NCBI GenBank assembly: GCA_903884535.1
Contig: CAISEZ010000120.1
Span: forward strand, 1 to 64,000
Direction: 5' to 3'
DNA length: 64,000 bases
DNA from: an uncultured Verrucomicrobia subdivision 3 bacterium
GTDB taxonomy: Bacteria > Verrucomicrobiota > Verrucomicrobiia > Limisphaerales > UBA11358
In this document: in pieces, positions 1 to 8,401 of the stretch
Layout of the letters: each line of letters begins with the position of its first letter
Position numbering within the stretch: the stretch's first letter is position 1
Notes under the pieces: model-generated
Seen by the model: only the letters and a program-made list of their open reading frames with translations
What the model was told of the DNA's origin: nothing
Databases searched by the model: none
Position numbers and translations under genes: made by a program

Positions 1-438
1 CCTCGCATACCATTCTTGATCAGATGCGGACCGATGGAGACAGTTGCCATAAAGGTAGTGAACAAGAAGCCAATCTGGTTTCCAAGATTGAACCGAAATA
101 TTTGCCCGACTTTTTGATGCCGGCGAAGGTAAAATCGAGAAGGGAGGAATGGCTGGCGTGGGCGTATCTACCACTGACCGACTTCAGACACCGTCAACTG
201 CTTTTGCCTTTCACCGTCAACTGCACTCACGCTCACACCAGCCAATTGAACATCGTCCTGTTTAGGCGGATGTCAAGGTGGTCAGATGTGTGTTTTCTCC
301 TAATGTTCAAAATGGGTGGATTGTTGATTTCCTGACAGAATTAAACAGTTTGAAACTAAGGTGTAAAAATTTGCACGCGTTAGCAGTTTGCGTTAGCAGG
401 CGGGCGCTTTATTGACGCTTCTAAATTGTGAACACATT
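1..438. other. Left-edge region without a supportable gene
   Basis: No reading frame here has a recognisable product. A 103-codon frame on the plus strand (24-335) has a composition unlike a folded protein and no ribosome binding site. On the minus strand, two frames stay open from about 150 to the left edge, so the 5' end of a gene lying further left cannot be excluded. Two copies of GCGTTAGCAG lie at about 379-401. The stretch is more AT-rich than the genes to its right. Confidence 0.5.
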
Positions 439-457
439 GATTCTATTGAATAGAATC
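439..457. repeat. AT-rich 9-bp palindrome downstream of tRNA-Gly
   Basis: GATTCTATT and AATAGAATC form a perfect 9-bp inverted repeat around one central base, starting 6 bases beyond the CCA end of the tRNA gene. It could be the tRNA transcript's terminator or processing hairpin, but no T-run follows on the minus strand, so a rho-independent terminator is not clearly supported. Confidence 0.4.
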
Positions 458-462
458 GAAAT

Positions 463-536
463 TGGAGCGGGTGAAGGGAATCGAACCCTCGTCTCAGCCT
501 TGGGAAGGCCACATTCTACCATTGAACCACACCCGC
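463..536 (-). tRNA. glyU: tRNA-Gly (anticodon CCC)
   Basis: The reverse complement starts GCGGGTG and ends with the matching CACCCGC, the discriminator U and an encoded CCA. The D-arm GTTCAATGGTAGAAT and T-loop GGTTCGATTCC are canonical. The anticodon stem TGGCC/GGCTG, which includes G-U pairs, closes the loop TTCCCAA and so places CCC as anticodon. It reads GGG glycine codons. Length is 74 bases including CCA. Confidence 0.96.
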
Positions 537-551
537 CTGCGCTAACAATTG

Positions 552-580
552 TTTCTATCAGACCGGCCGACAGCTGGCAA
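552..580 (-). promoter_or_regulatory. Possible promoter of tRNA-Gly
   Basis: On the minus strand TTGCCA (575-580) and TAGAAA (552-557) are separated by 17 bases, with the tRNA 5' end 16 bases further on. The -10 box matches the consensus at only four of six positions, so this is a plausible but weak sigma-70-type assignment. Confidence 0.35.
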
Positions 581-631
581 CTTAGTTTAAATCGGCTCCA
601 AGTTGAATTTCTTAAGCCCACCAGTCCGCTA

Positions 632-871
632 TTACGCCAGCCGACTGTGGCTACCGTCACAGAACGCGCCGGTCTTGGAATGTTTGCAGCCACACCACGC
701 CACGGTTTTTTCCTCGGCGATGTCCACTTTGGTCGGCGCGAAGCTAGAACCTTTGTGCGAACCATCGCAGAACGGCTGGCCTTTGGACTTGCCGCACGTG
801 CACCAGTAGAAACTGCCGGGTTTCATTTTCAGGACGTAGGGAGATTTTTGGGCGATGATCGGTTCACTCAT
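632..871 (-). CDS. CDGSH-type iron-sulfur protein with two CDGSH motifs
   Basis: A 79-residue protein containing two successive CDGSH zinc-finger/iron-sulfur motifs: CTCGKSKGQPFCDGSH near the middle and CGCKHSKTGAFCDGSH near the C-terminus. In this family three cysteines and one histidine per motif bind a redox-active 2Fe-2S cluster, so two clusters are expected; the exact role in bacteria is mostly unknown. The start ATG at 871 was chosen because AAAGGA lies five bases upstream and the family begins at this point; an upstream ATG at 928 would add 19 non-family residues. It lies just downstream of the uracil-DNA glycosylase on the same strand, so the two may share a transcript. No signal peptide is visible, so it is probably cytoplasmic. 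Confidence 0.9.
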   Translation of the reverse strand: MSEPIIAQKSPYVLKMKPGSFYWCTCGKSKGQPFCDGSHKGSSFAPTKVDIAEEKTVAWCGCKHSKTGAFCDGSHSRLA

Positions 872-911
872 ACGTCCTTTGTAGCCGCGGATTTGGATTT
901 GGCAAACAAAA

Positions 912-1661
912 TCATTCCCAGACGCCATGGGCTTTGAGTTCCTGTGTCGCCGTCTCGCCCCAATCGTGGCGGTTCGCCTTGGGGTTGGCCGGGCTCGGAT
1001 GCAAAATCTGCCCGACGCGAATCGGGCTGCCGGCCGTCACCAGTTCGGCGCGTTCCCGCGCAAACGCGCCAATTCCGACCAGCCATTCGGGCTGAAGAAT
1101 GGCCAGCACCTGGCTCAAATGTTCGTCGCAGGCGGCGGCTAATCGGGCGCGTTCGGCTTTGGAAAGTTTGTCCGGCGTCACATTACTGCCGCTTGCGGAC
1201 AAAAACGCCAGTGGGCAATAGTTCGTCACGAAATGGTCCACAAAAAAAATCTCCGGCGAACCGAATCGCTCGGAAAATAATTTCCACAGCCGCCGGCCGC
1301 TCACTTCCGAGCGCTGACAATCAAAGCCGAGGATTGGCCGCCGCGGATGTTCCACCGCCGGTTTTTGGATTGGCGCGGAAATTTTCAGCCAGTCGCGCAC
1401 GGCCGTGATTTCGCCGAAAGGAATGCCCGTCTGCACCATACCGAAGGGGCCGGGATTCATGCCGAGAAAAACCACCCGCTTCCGGCCCGCCCCAAAGCGG
1501 CTCAGATATTCCTCGTGCGCCGACCGCGCGTAGGCGAGCGGATTATAGACGTGAGTGACGGGGGGCGCGAATTGCAGTCGTCCGACTTGCGCGGAAAGTT
1601 TTCGCGCGGCGGCGATGAGCGGTTGGCTGGATTTTTTCGCAGGCAGTTTCAAAGTGGCCAA
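912..1661 (-). CDS. SMUG1-type single-strand-selective uracil-DNA glycosylase
   Basis: A 249-residue base-excision repair enzyme that removes uracil and related damaged bases from DNA. The two diagnostic motifs are present: GMNPGPFGM (residues 67-75, with the Asn expected to position water) and HPSPANP (221-227, with the His and the helix-wedge loop). Overall length fits the SMUG1 family. The start is uncertain. No in-frame ATG exists before the motifs, an in-frame stop lies just upstream, and the best start is TTG at 1661, or TTG at 1652. A short minus-strand frame with a strong ribosome binding site ends 13 bases inside the gene and could couple its translation. The CDGSH gene follows at 40 bases. 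Confidence 0.88.
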   Translation of the reverse strand: MATLKLPAKKSSQPLIAAARKLSAQVGRLQFAPPVTHVYNPLAYARSAHEEYLSRFGAGRKRVVFLGMNPGPFGMVQTGIPFGEITAVRDWLKISAPIQKPAVEHPRRPILGFDCQRSEVSGRRLWKLFSERFGSPEIFFVDHFVTNYCPLAFLSASGSNVTPDKLSKAERARLAAACDEHLSQVLAILQPEWLVGIGAFARERAELVTAGSPIRVGQILHPSPANPKANRHDWGETATQELKAHGVWE

Positions 1662-1840
1662 GATATTTCAATCCGGCCAAAATGCCAGCCGTTGTTTTGA
1701 GACGTTGGGCAGTTTAGCCGGCGAGCCATTGGCTCGCTGAAAATAAATGGATTGAAGCTGGACGCGGCCGCAACCTTCGGCCAAGTTGAGCGCAAAAATG
1801 GCACCGGTAAAATCATGGATAAAGCAATGATGGACCGCAT
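1649..1840 (-). CDS. Possible 63-residue leader or small protein upstream of the glycosylase
   Basis: This minus-strand frame begins ATG at 1840 with AAAGGAG seven bases upstream, the strongest ribosome binding site in the region. The N-terminus (MRSIIALSMILPVPF) is hydrophobic and signal-like. The rest resembles no family I recognise. Its stop overlaps the TTG start of the uracil-DNA glycosylase by 13 bases, so it may act as a translational-coupling leader, or the ribosome site may be coincidental. Function unknown. Confidence 0.3.
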   Translation of the reverse strand: MRSIIALSMILPVPFLRSTWPKVAAASSFNPFIFSEPMARRLNCPTSQNNGWHFGRIEISWPL

Positions 1841-1951
1841 AAAATTCACTCCTTTCTTTGCCCCGCTCTGCCCGCAAATTATGCCCGAGTCGTGCATCGC
1901 CGGCGGGTTCAAGGGCAAACATTTTTAATTAGCGCAGGAAACCGCAAGCCC

Positions 1952-2905
1952 ATGACCGTTACTGAACTTCTGGAGACCGTCCGCCGTGTGGAGTTGCGCA
2001 CTAATCGCCTCGTCAACGACACGATGGTCGGCGCCTACTTGAGCCATTTCAAGGGCCGCGGCATGGACTTTGAGGAGTTGCGCGAATACATGCCCGGCGA
2101 TGATGTGCGCAACATTGACTGGAATGTCACTAACCGGCTGGGCCGGCCTTTCGTGAAACGCTTTCGCGAGGAACGCGAACTCGCCGCCGTCCTGGCAGTG
2201 GACGTTTCCGGATCGTCGGCCTTCGGCTCCGGCAATCTTTCCAAACGCGAATACGCGGCCGAAGTCGCCGCCACGCTGGCGCTCTCCGCCACGCGCAACG
2301 GCGACAAAGTCGCGCTGCTGCTGTTCACCGAGCAGACCGAACTTTTTATTCCGCCGCGGAAAGGTCGCCGCCATATTCTGCGCATCGTCCGCGAAATGCT
2401 GGCGTTCACCCCAAAAAAGCGGGGCACGGATATTCCCGCTGCGCTCGCATTTTTAAATCACGCCCTGCCGCGCCGCTCGATTGTCTTTTTGCTCACGGAT
2501 TTTTTGGAAAACAATATTGGTGGGACGGCTGTCTCCACGAGGCGGTTCGTCAGCGATTCCGCCATGCCAAACAATACTCGCCGCGATGTGATTCAGGAAC
2601 TCGGCATCACCAACGCACGGCACGATCTCGTCTGCTTGCATCTGCATGATCCGCGCGAAAACCATCTGCCCGATGCCGGTCTGCTCACGATTGAAGACGC
2701 GGAGACAGGTGAGATTCTCGAGCTCGATTCTGGGCGCGGCTATGTGCGGGAACGCTTCGCCACCATCAATGAAGCACGGCTGGAACAACTCGATCAGTCG
2801 CTGAACCGGACGGCGGTGGATACGCTTCGGCTTAACACCGTCGAACCTTTTGCGCAAATCCTGCAGCGCTTTTTTGAAATCCGCCGTGCGCGGCGGCGTC
2901 GCTGA
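1952..2905 (+). CDS. DUF58 (VWA-like) protein, first gene of the Bat operon
   Basis: A 317-residue DUF58 protein. The family signature GRGMDFEELREYMPGDD and the following NIDWNVTNR are near the N-terminus. A degenerate VWA fold follows, with the metal-site strand AVDVSGSSAFG and a later LLTDFLE. DUF58 proteins sit in MoxR-VWA systems, in which a MoxR AAA+ ATPase and VWA proteins act together on envelope or stress-related protein maturation. The ATG at 1952 fits the usual family N-terminus; an upstream in-frame ATG at 1892 adds unrelated residues. The stop overlaps the next start (TGATG). No moxR gene precedes it; the glycosylase lies upstream on the other strand. It opens a run of seven overlapping or nearly touching plus-strand genes. 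Confidence 0.88.
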   Translation: MTVTELLETVRRVELRTNRLVNDTMVGAYLSHFKGRGMDFEELREYMPGDDVRNIDWNVTNRLGRPFVKRFREERELAAVLAVDVSGSSAFGSGNLSKREYAAEVAATLALSATRNGDKVALLLFTEQTELFIPPRKGRRHILRIVREMLAFTPKKRGTDIPAALAFLNHALPRRSIVFLLTDFLENNIGGTAVSTRRFVSDSAMPNNTRRDVIQELGITNARHDLVCLHLHDPRENHLPDAGLLTIEDAETGEILELDSGRGYVRERFATINEARLEQLDQSLNRTAVDTLRLNTVEPFAQILQRFFEIRRARRRR

Positions 2906-3528
2906 TGAAAAATAATTTTTATTCAACCCGGCGAATCGGGGCGGCAACTTTTGCGGCCGCGAGTTTTTGCCGCGTCGCATTGTTTGCCCAGACCAATGCC
3001 ACTGAGGTGCCGCTGAAATTAACCCCGCCGTATGCCGAACTGCCGCCGACATTTTGGGAGCAAGATGCGACGGCCATTTCACTGGTCGGACTGGCCGCAG
3101 TTGTTTTGCTTGGGTTTGCCTGGCGGCAATTATTCCGGCCCAAACCGGAAACAATTATTCCGCCCGAAGTTGCGGCGCGCGAAGCGTTGCAGCCGTTGAG
3201 CTCGCAACCGGAGGACGGCGCGGTGTTGAGCTGCGTTTCACAGGCCCTGCGCCATTATTTCATCGCGGCCTTTCAGTTGGCCGGCGACGAGTTGACCACG
3301 ACGGAATTCAACCGCGAAATGGCGCGTTCCGAAAAGATCAGCCCCGAACTTTCCGCCGCCACCGCTGAATTTTTGCGCGAGTGCGATGCCCGCAAATTTT
3401 CTTCGACGACAGGTTCAGAAAAATTGGCCGCCGCCAAGCGGGCCCTGAATCTCGTTGAGCAAGCGGAACAGCGGCGGGCACAATTGCGCCAACTCGCCGA
3501 AACACCAACTCCAGGGCCGCGCGCATGA
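2905..3528 (+). CDS. DUF4381-like membrane protein of the Bat operon
   Basis: A 207-residue protein with an N-terminal signal-like segment, a transmembrane helix at roughly residues 55-72 (SLVGLAAVVLLGFAW) and a basic/charged cytoplasmic helical domain after it. This size, topology and position, between DUF58 and the first VWA gene, match the DUF4381 proteins of Bat operons, which are thought to assist assembly of the BatA/BatB membrane complex. The sequence itself shows no catalytic motif. ATG overlaps the DUF58 stop and its own stop overlaps the next start (ATGATG), which implies translational coupling. Confidence 0.72.
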   Translation: MKNNFYSTRRIGAATFAAASFCRVALFAQTNATEVPLKLTPPYAELPPTFWEQDATAISLVGLAAVVLLGFAWRQLFRPKPETIIPPEVAAREALQPLSSQPEDGAVLSCVSQALRHYFIAAFQLAGDELTTTEFNREMARSEKISPELSAATAEFLRECDARKFSSTTGSEKLAAAKRALNLVEQAEQRRAQLRQLAETPTPGPRA

Positions 3529-4565
3529 TGGGCAATTTCGAATTTCAATTTCCCTGGCTGCTCGGCCTGCTCGCGCTGCTGCCGGCGTATGCGTTGCTGC
3601 GCGGCAAGGTTGGCAAATTATCGGCACTGAAATTTTCCAGCACGGAAATCGCCCGGGCGGCCGGCGCGAAAGCCCGGGCGGCCGCGGGACGGTTTTTATT
3701 TTTCCTGCGGCTGCTCGTGGTCGCGCTGGGCATCGTTGCGCTCGCCGGTCCGCGTTTGGCGAATTACCACGTTGAAACCGAGACGCCGGGCATTGACATC
3801 ATGCTCGTGCTGGACTTGTCGTGGTCCATGGTCTCGGTGGATATGTCGTTGCCGGGAGAAAAAATCACGCGCTACGACATCGCGTCCGAAGTGCTCGGCG
3901 ATTTCGTCGGCAAGCGTCCGAACGACCGCATCGGGTTGGTCGTTTTTTCCGGCGTGCCCTACCTCGCCAGCCCGCTCACGCTGAACCACGAGTGGCTCGC
4001 GCAAAATCTGCAGCGCATGCACATCGGCACCATCGGCGACCTAGGCACGGCCATCGGCGATGCGATTGTGGTCGCCGCGAAACGCCTCAAGTCGGTGCCC
4101 CATGCGAAAAGCCGCGTCATCATTTTGCTGACCGACGGCGACAATAACAAAGGCGAGATTGAACCGCTGCCCGCCGCGCAGCTGGCGGCGGCCGTCGGCT
4201 GCAAAATTTACACCATCGGCATCGGCATTGAAAAACCGTGTTACATGCCGGCGTTTGATCCGGCCACCGGCAAGCTAAAGCTGGACCTGAACGGCAACGT
4301 GGTGCCGACGCTGCTGCTGCAGCCGGCGAATTATTCCGTCCTGGGAAAAATGGCCGGGCTGTCGCACGGAAAATTTTATCGCGCGACGAACCGGCGCGAG
4401 TTGCTGAACATTTACAACCAGATTGATCAACTGGAAAAAACCGAGGTCAAACTCAAGCGCTATGCGACTTACGAACCGCTGTTCCAATGGCCGCTGCTGG
4501 CGGCGCTCGGCGCGCTGGCGCTGGAATTAATTTTGACAAACACCCGTTATCGCCGCGTGCCATGA
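3525..4565 (+). CDS. batA: BatA-like membrane VWA protein
   Basis: A 346-residue aerotolerance-type protein. Two N-terminal transmembrane segments (about 9-25 and 57-76) precede a von Willebrand factor A domain, and a third helix lies near the C-terminus. This is the BatA/BatB topology. The MIDAS metal site is intact: DLSWS at residues 97-101 (DxSxS), a conserved threonine in GDLGTAIGD, and the Asp in LLTDGDNN. BatA was named for aerotolerance in Bacteroides, where Bat proteins form an inner-membrane complex with periplasmic interactions. The gene starts inside the stop of the DUF4381 gene and ends inside the start of batB, so all are likely co-translated. BatA and BatB labels are given by order; the two are paralogues. 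Confidence 0.85.
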   Translation: MMGNFEFQFPWLLGLLALLPAYALLRGKVGKLSALKFSSTEIARAAGAKARAAAGRFLFFLRLLVVALGIVALAGPRLANYHVETETPGIDIMLVLDLSWSMVSVDMSLPGEKITRYDIASEVLGDFVGKRPNDRIGLVVFSGVPYLASPLTLNHEWLAQNLQRMHIGTIGDLGTAIGDAIVVAAKRLKSVPHAKSRVIILLTDGDNNKGEIEPLPAAQLAAAVGCKIYTIGIGIEKPCYMPAFDPATGKLKLDLNGNVVPTLLLQPANYSVLGKMAGLSHGKFYRATNRRELLNIYNQIDQLEKTEVKLKRYATYEPLFQWPLLAALGALALELILTNTRYRRVP

Positions 4566-5587
4566 TGGATTTTTCACAACCACATTTTGAAGCGCCGGGC
4601 TGGCTGTGGCTCGCGGTGGTCGCGCCGCTGCTACTGGCATGGCTGCAGCGGCGCGCGGCGGCGAAACGCAAAGCGCAACTGGCGCAAATCGCGTCACCGC
4701 GTTTCGTTGACGAATTAACCGCCTCGCACAGCCCGGCGCGGCGCGAGTTCAAAAATATTCTGCTGCTGCTCGCGTTTGTTTTCGCCGGCCTCGCCCTGGC
4801 GCGGCCGCAATGGGGCGAGTTGAAAGCCAGCGGCCAGTTTCTGGGCGAGGACGCCGTGTTTGTCGTGGATTGTTCCTACAGCATGTTGTCCACCGATGTC
4901 CGGCCGAACCGGCTGCAGCGCGCGAAGCTGGCCGTGGCGGATTTTGTCCGGGAGCACGGGCGCGGGCGCGTGGGCCTGGTCGCGTTCGCCGGCAGTGCGT
5001 TTTTGCAATGCCCGCTGACGCTGGATTACGACGCGTTTCAAAATTCGCTCGACGCGCTGGATGAAAAAACCATGCCGGTGGCAGGCACGGACATCGGCGG
5101 CGCGCTGCGGGAAGCGAATCATGCGATGGAAAAGAACAGCCGGCGCAAACTCGTGGTGCTGTTGACCGATGGTGAAGATCTGGAAAAGAGTGGCGTAAAA
5201 ACCGCGAAAATAGTGGCCACGAATGGGGTGGTGGTTTTCACCGTGGGCGTCGGCACGCCGGCCGGCAGCGAAATTCAAATGCTCAATCCAGCGGGACAAC
5301 TGGATTTTGTGCGCAACGCCAAAGGCGAAACCGTGCGCAGCCAGCTCGATGAAAAAACGCTGGCGGCCATCGCGCAGGCGACGGGCGGGAATTATTATCC
5401 GCTCGGCCCGCTGGGCGAAGGGCTGGCCAAAGTGCGCGCGGCGGTGGAGACGCTGGACCGCACGGCAGGATTGCAGCGCGCCCGCAGCCGGGGCATTGAC
5501 CGTTATTATTGGCCGGTGGCCGCCGCGCTGGCGCTGCTGGTGGTTGAAGCTTTGATGGGAACGCGGCGCGAAAAATTCAATTCATAA
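4562..5587 (+). CDS. batB: BatB-like membrane VWA protein
   Basis: A 341-residue paralogue of the preceding protein with the same layout: two N-terminal transmembrane helices, a VWA domain and a C-terminal helix. The MIDAS motif is DCSYS at residues 103-107, with LLTDGED further on. BatB normally pairs with BatA and binds the TPR protein BatC. ATG at 4562 overlaps the upstream stop (ATGA); a second ATG at 4565 is equally possible. The next gene starts eight bases after its stop. Confidence 0.85.
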   Translation: MMDFSQPHFEAPGWLWLAVVAPLLLAWLQRRAAAKRKAQLAQIASPRFVDELTASHSPARREFKNILLLLAFVFAGLALARPQWGELKASGQFLGEDAVFVVDCSYSMLSTDVRPNRLQRAKLAVADFVREHGRGRVGLVAFAGSAFLQCPLTLDYDAFQNSLDALDEKTMPVAGTDIGGALREANHAMEKNSRRKLVVLLTDGEDLEKSGVKTAKIVATNGVVVFTVGVGTPAGSEIQMLNPAGQLDFVRNAKGETVRSQLDEKTLAAIAQATGGNYYPLGPLGEGLAKVRAAVETLDRTAGLQRARSRGIDRYYWPVAAALALLVVEALMGTRREKFNS

Positions 5588-5594
5588 AACGCGC

Positions 5595-6572
5595 ATGAAA
5601 TTTTTTCGCAAATTTTTCACGATGCCGCTGATTTTATCGGCCGGCATTTTTGCTGGCGGCGTCGCACCGGGTGAAACGAACACTGCGGTGACTGCCGACA
5701 ATTTTATTTTACCACCGCCGGTGACGGTCGAAACAGCGCGCGGATTTTACAATGCCGGCACGGACAAGTTGCGCGCCGGGAAATGGGACGATGCCGAGAC
5801 GCTGCTGGAATCGGCGCTCGCCAAACAAGACGAGCGCGTGCAACCGGCGGCGGTGTTCAATCTCGGTCATGTGCGGTTTGCGCAGGGCGTGGACGAATTA
5901 AAAAAATCGCCGCCGGGCGCCGCGCCGCAGAGCCGCGCGGCCACGGCGGACGGCGCGGGTGCCATTCAACAGGCCACGGCGGCGCTGGCGGGCAATGATG
6001 TCCAGCAAATGGTGGACGCTTACCTGGCCGGTCGCGGCGTGCGCAAAGAATTGCGCGCGGCGGCGAAAGCGGTTCGGCGAGCGATGGAGCAACACGGCAA
6101 AACGTTGATCAAATGGCGGCGGTCGCTGGATGATTTCAAAAGTGTGGCGGAGTTGAATCCCGCCGACACCAACGCGGTGCACAACGCGGAAGTGGTCGAG
6201 CAGGCCATCGCGAAACTGGTGGACAGTTTGCGCGAGCTGCAGCAGTCGGCCGCGCCGCTGGGCGGCAAACAGTCGCAATTGAACGAGCTGTTGCAAAAGT
6301 TGAAAGGCAAAATTCCCGCGCCGAACATGCCGCCGGGGGCGTCGGGCGGCAAGGACGACGAAGAAGGCGATGACGGCAAACTGCCGACGCCGGAATCGCT
6401 GACCGGGCAGGAGGAAGCGGATAAAAGCGGCAATGGCCAGGAAATGACTTTGAAAATTTCCGCCGAGCAGGCCGGCCAGTTGATGAACAGCATTCAGCCG
6501 GACGGAAAACAATTGCCGATGGGCCAGGGCGAGCCGGGCCAGCCCAAAAACCGTTCCGGGCGAATCTGGTGA
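5595..6572 (+). CDS. batC: BatC-like TPR protein with acidic C-terminal tail
   Basis: A 325-residue exported protein. After a signal peptide (FTMPLILSAGIFAGGVA) comes a TPR-like helical part starting with FYNAGTDKLRAGKWDDAE, the typical element-consuming tetratricopeptide motif. A second helical region covers about 130-230. An acidic, low-complexity stretch (KDDEEGDDG, about 250-262) precedes a Gly/Gln/Pro-rich tail. In other Bat operons BatC is a periplasmic TPR protein that forms a complex with BatB. Position between the second VWA protein and BatD supports that role. Its stop overlaps a GTG six bases before the chosen batD start. Confidence 0.78.
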   Translation: MKFFRKFFTMPLILSAGIFAGGVAPGETNTAVTADNFILPPPVTVETARGFYNAGTDKLRAGKWDDAETLLESALAKQDERVQPAAVFNLGHVRFAQGVDELKKSPPGAAPQSRAATADGAGAIQQATAALAGNDVQQMVDAYLAGRGVRKELRAAAKAVRRAMEQHGKTLIKWRRSLDDFKSVAELNPADTNAVHNAEVVEQAIAKLVDSLRELQQSAAPLGGKQSQLNELLQKLKGKIPAPNMPPGASGGKDDEEGDDGKLPTPESLTGQEEADKSGNGQEMTLKISAEQAGQLMNSIQPDGKQLPMGQGEPGQPKNRSGRIW

Positions 6573-6574
6573 AC

Positions 6575-8401
6575 ATGCGCTTAAAAATTTTCATTTTGCT
6601 GCTGCTGGCGTCCGCCAGACCCAGCCCGCCCGCGCATGCCCAGATGCTGGTGAATCCGTCGGCGGAGCAACTGATGCAGATCGTGCGTTCGCAGCCGGCG
6701 GTGGATATTGCCGCGCCAGTCACGGCGACGGCGTCCTTCGATCCGCCGCAGGTTCGGCCCGGCGAGAAAGCCGTTTACCGCGTGGTCTTCAATGCGACGG
6801 CGGTCTCGGTGAACCTGCCAAAAATAATTCCCGCGCCGCCGGGATTGCAAATCCGTTTAAATTGCAGCGGCCAGACGATGCAGCCCGTCGGCGGCGAATA
6901 TCAAAACTTTGCGACGTTTGATTACGACGTCCGCGCCGCGGCGCCGGGAGAATTCACGATGCCGGAATTCTCGGCGGAAATTTATGGCAAACCGGTGGCG
7001 ATTCCGGCGGCGCAATTGGTAGTGAAAACGGATTTGCCGGAGCCGCACGAACCGGCGCGGCAACTGCTGGTCGAGCCGTCCGCAACGAACGTTTTTGTCG
7101 GCGAAGTTTTCAACGTCAGCGTGCTGCTGCCCGCGACGGCGGCCGGCGCCGTCGAAGGCGTGTCCGACATTCAGTTGAATGGCGACGGTTTTGTGGTGGA
7201 TAAAAATTCGGTGCGACAATCCATCCGCGCGGTGGTAACGGCGGGCCGGAATAGCACAGCTTATATTTTTGAGGCCAGTCTGACGCCGATCGCCGCCGGC
7301 AAAGTAAATCTGTCGGCGCAAGGTTTCACGGCCGGCATGAATTTTGGCGGGCCGATTTCCATCACCGGCCATCTCACCATACCCGGCGGGCCGCCCAAAA
7401 TGATCCTGCTCGATTCCGAACCGGTCGCGATCAACGTGCGGCCGCTGCCGGGCGAACGCGAATTGCCCGGCTTTTTGGGCGCGGTCGGCAACTATGCCTG
7501 CGACCCGCCCAGCCTTGCGACAAACGTTTTGAAGGTTGGCGAGCCGGTGCAGTTGAGCATCGTCATTCACGGCCCGAACAATTTGAGCCGGGTCAATCCG
7601 CCGCTGCCGCCGCGCGCCGATGGCTGGCAGATTTTTCCAGCGGAACGCGGCGGAATCAGCGGCGGCGCAAAGGGTCCGGGCGCGAGTTTCAAATACACCT
7701 TGATTCCGCTGACGACGGCCGTGAGCACCACGCCCGCGCTGCCGTTCAGTTGTTTTGATCCGGTGGGTGGCAAATATATTGACCTTACGATTCCGTCGTT
7801 GCCGGTCACCGTGCTGGCCGACGCAATGCAAACGAACGTCGACGCGGCGCTGATGCTTGCCGAAAACACCGCCGAGGCGGATCAGAAAACCGGCTTGAGC
7901 CAGCTCGCTTCATCGCCCGGCTGGTCGGCGGGCGGATTGGTGCCGCTGCAATTGCGCGGCTGGTTTCCGCTCATGCAAATTCTGCCGGCGCTCGGTTTTG
8001 GTGGCCTGTGGTGGTGGGACCGCCGCCGGCGTTTTCTCGAAGCACATCCGGAGATTGTCCGCCGGCGCGAGGCGCGGCGCGCGCTTCGGCGCGAACGGCG
8101 TTGGCTTGAACAGGCCGCCGCGAGCGGTGACGCGACCAGGTTTGTCCGGCACGCGATCAGCGCGCTGCAAATCGCCAGCGCGCCGCATTATCCGGCGACT
8201 CCGCGCGCCCTGGTCTGCGGCGATGTTTTGCAAATCCTCACCGCCGCGGAACGCGCCGGAAATTCCAGCGACTTGGTGCGCCGCTTTTTCGCCGCCGCCG
8301 ATGCCGCCGCATTTGCCAATCGGGCGGAATCTCAAACCGCGCTGCTCGCCGAGCAAAATGCGTTGCGGGAAATTCTGCAAAAACTGGAGGCGCGCCTGTG
8401 A
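6575..8401 (+). CDS. batD: BatD-like protein (oxygen-tolerance family)
   Basis: A 608-residue exported protein with an N-terminal signal peptide ending near AHA, several beta-sandwich repeats, and one transmembrane helix at about 462-480 (WFPLMQILPALGFGG). A basic, Arg-rich cytoplasmic helical tail follows. The first domain carries the BatD feature VTATASFDPPQVRPGEKAVY. BatD proteins are inner-membrane anchored with a large periplasmic portion and belong to the Bat complex. ATG at 6575 is preferred; a GTG at 6569 overlaps the batC stop and would add two residues. The stop overlaps the GTG of the next gene (GTGA). Confidence 0.82.
   Translation: MRLKIFILLLLASARPSPPAHAQMLVNPSAEQLMQIVRSQPAVDIAAPVTATASFDPPQVRPGEKAVYRVVFNATAVSVNLPKIIPAPPGLQIRLNCSGQTMQPVGGEYQNFATFDYDVRAAAPGEFTMPEFSAEIYGKPVAIPAAQLVVKTDLPEPHEPARQLLVEPSATNVFVGEVFNVSVLLPATAAGAVEGVSDIQLNGDGFVVDKNSVRQSIRAVVTAGRNSTAYIFEASLTPIAAGKVNLSAQGFTAGMNFGGPISITGHLTIPGGPPKMILLDSEPVAINVRPLPGERELPGFLGAVGNYACDPPSLATNVLKVGEPVQLSIVIHGPNNLSRVNPPLPPRADGWQIFPAERGGISGGAKGPGASFKYTLIPLTTAVSTTPALPFSCFDPVGGKYIDLTIPSLPVTVLADAMQTNVDAALMLAENTAEADQKTGLSQLASSPGWSAGGLVPLQLRGWFPLMQILPALGFGGLWWWDRRRRFLEAHPEIVRRREARRALRRERRWLEQAAASGDATRFVRHAISALQIASAPHYPATPRALVCGDVLQILTAAERAGNSSDLVRRFFAAADAAAFANRAESQTALLAEQNALREILQKLEARL

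Noticed and set aside
24-335. 103-codon plus-strand frame at the left edge
   Set aside because: No ribosome binding site, irregular composition, no family pattern; more likely chance reading in a relatively AT-rich intergenic stretch.
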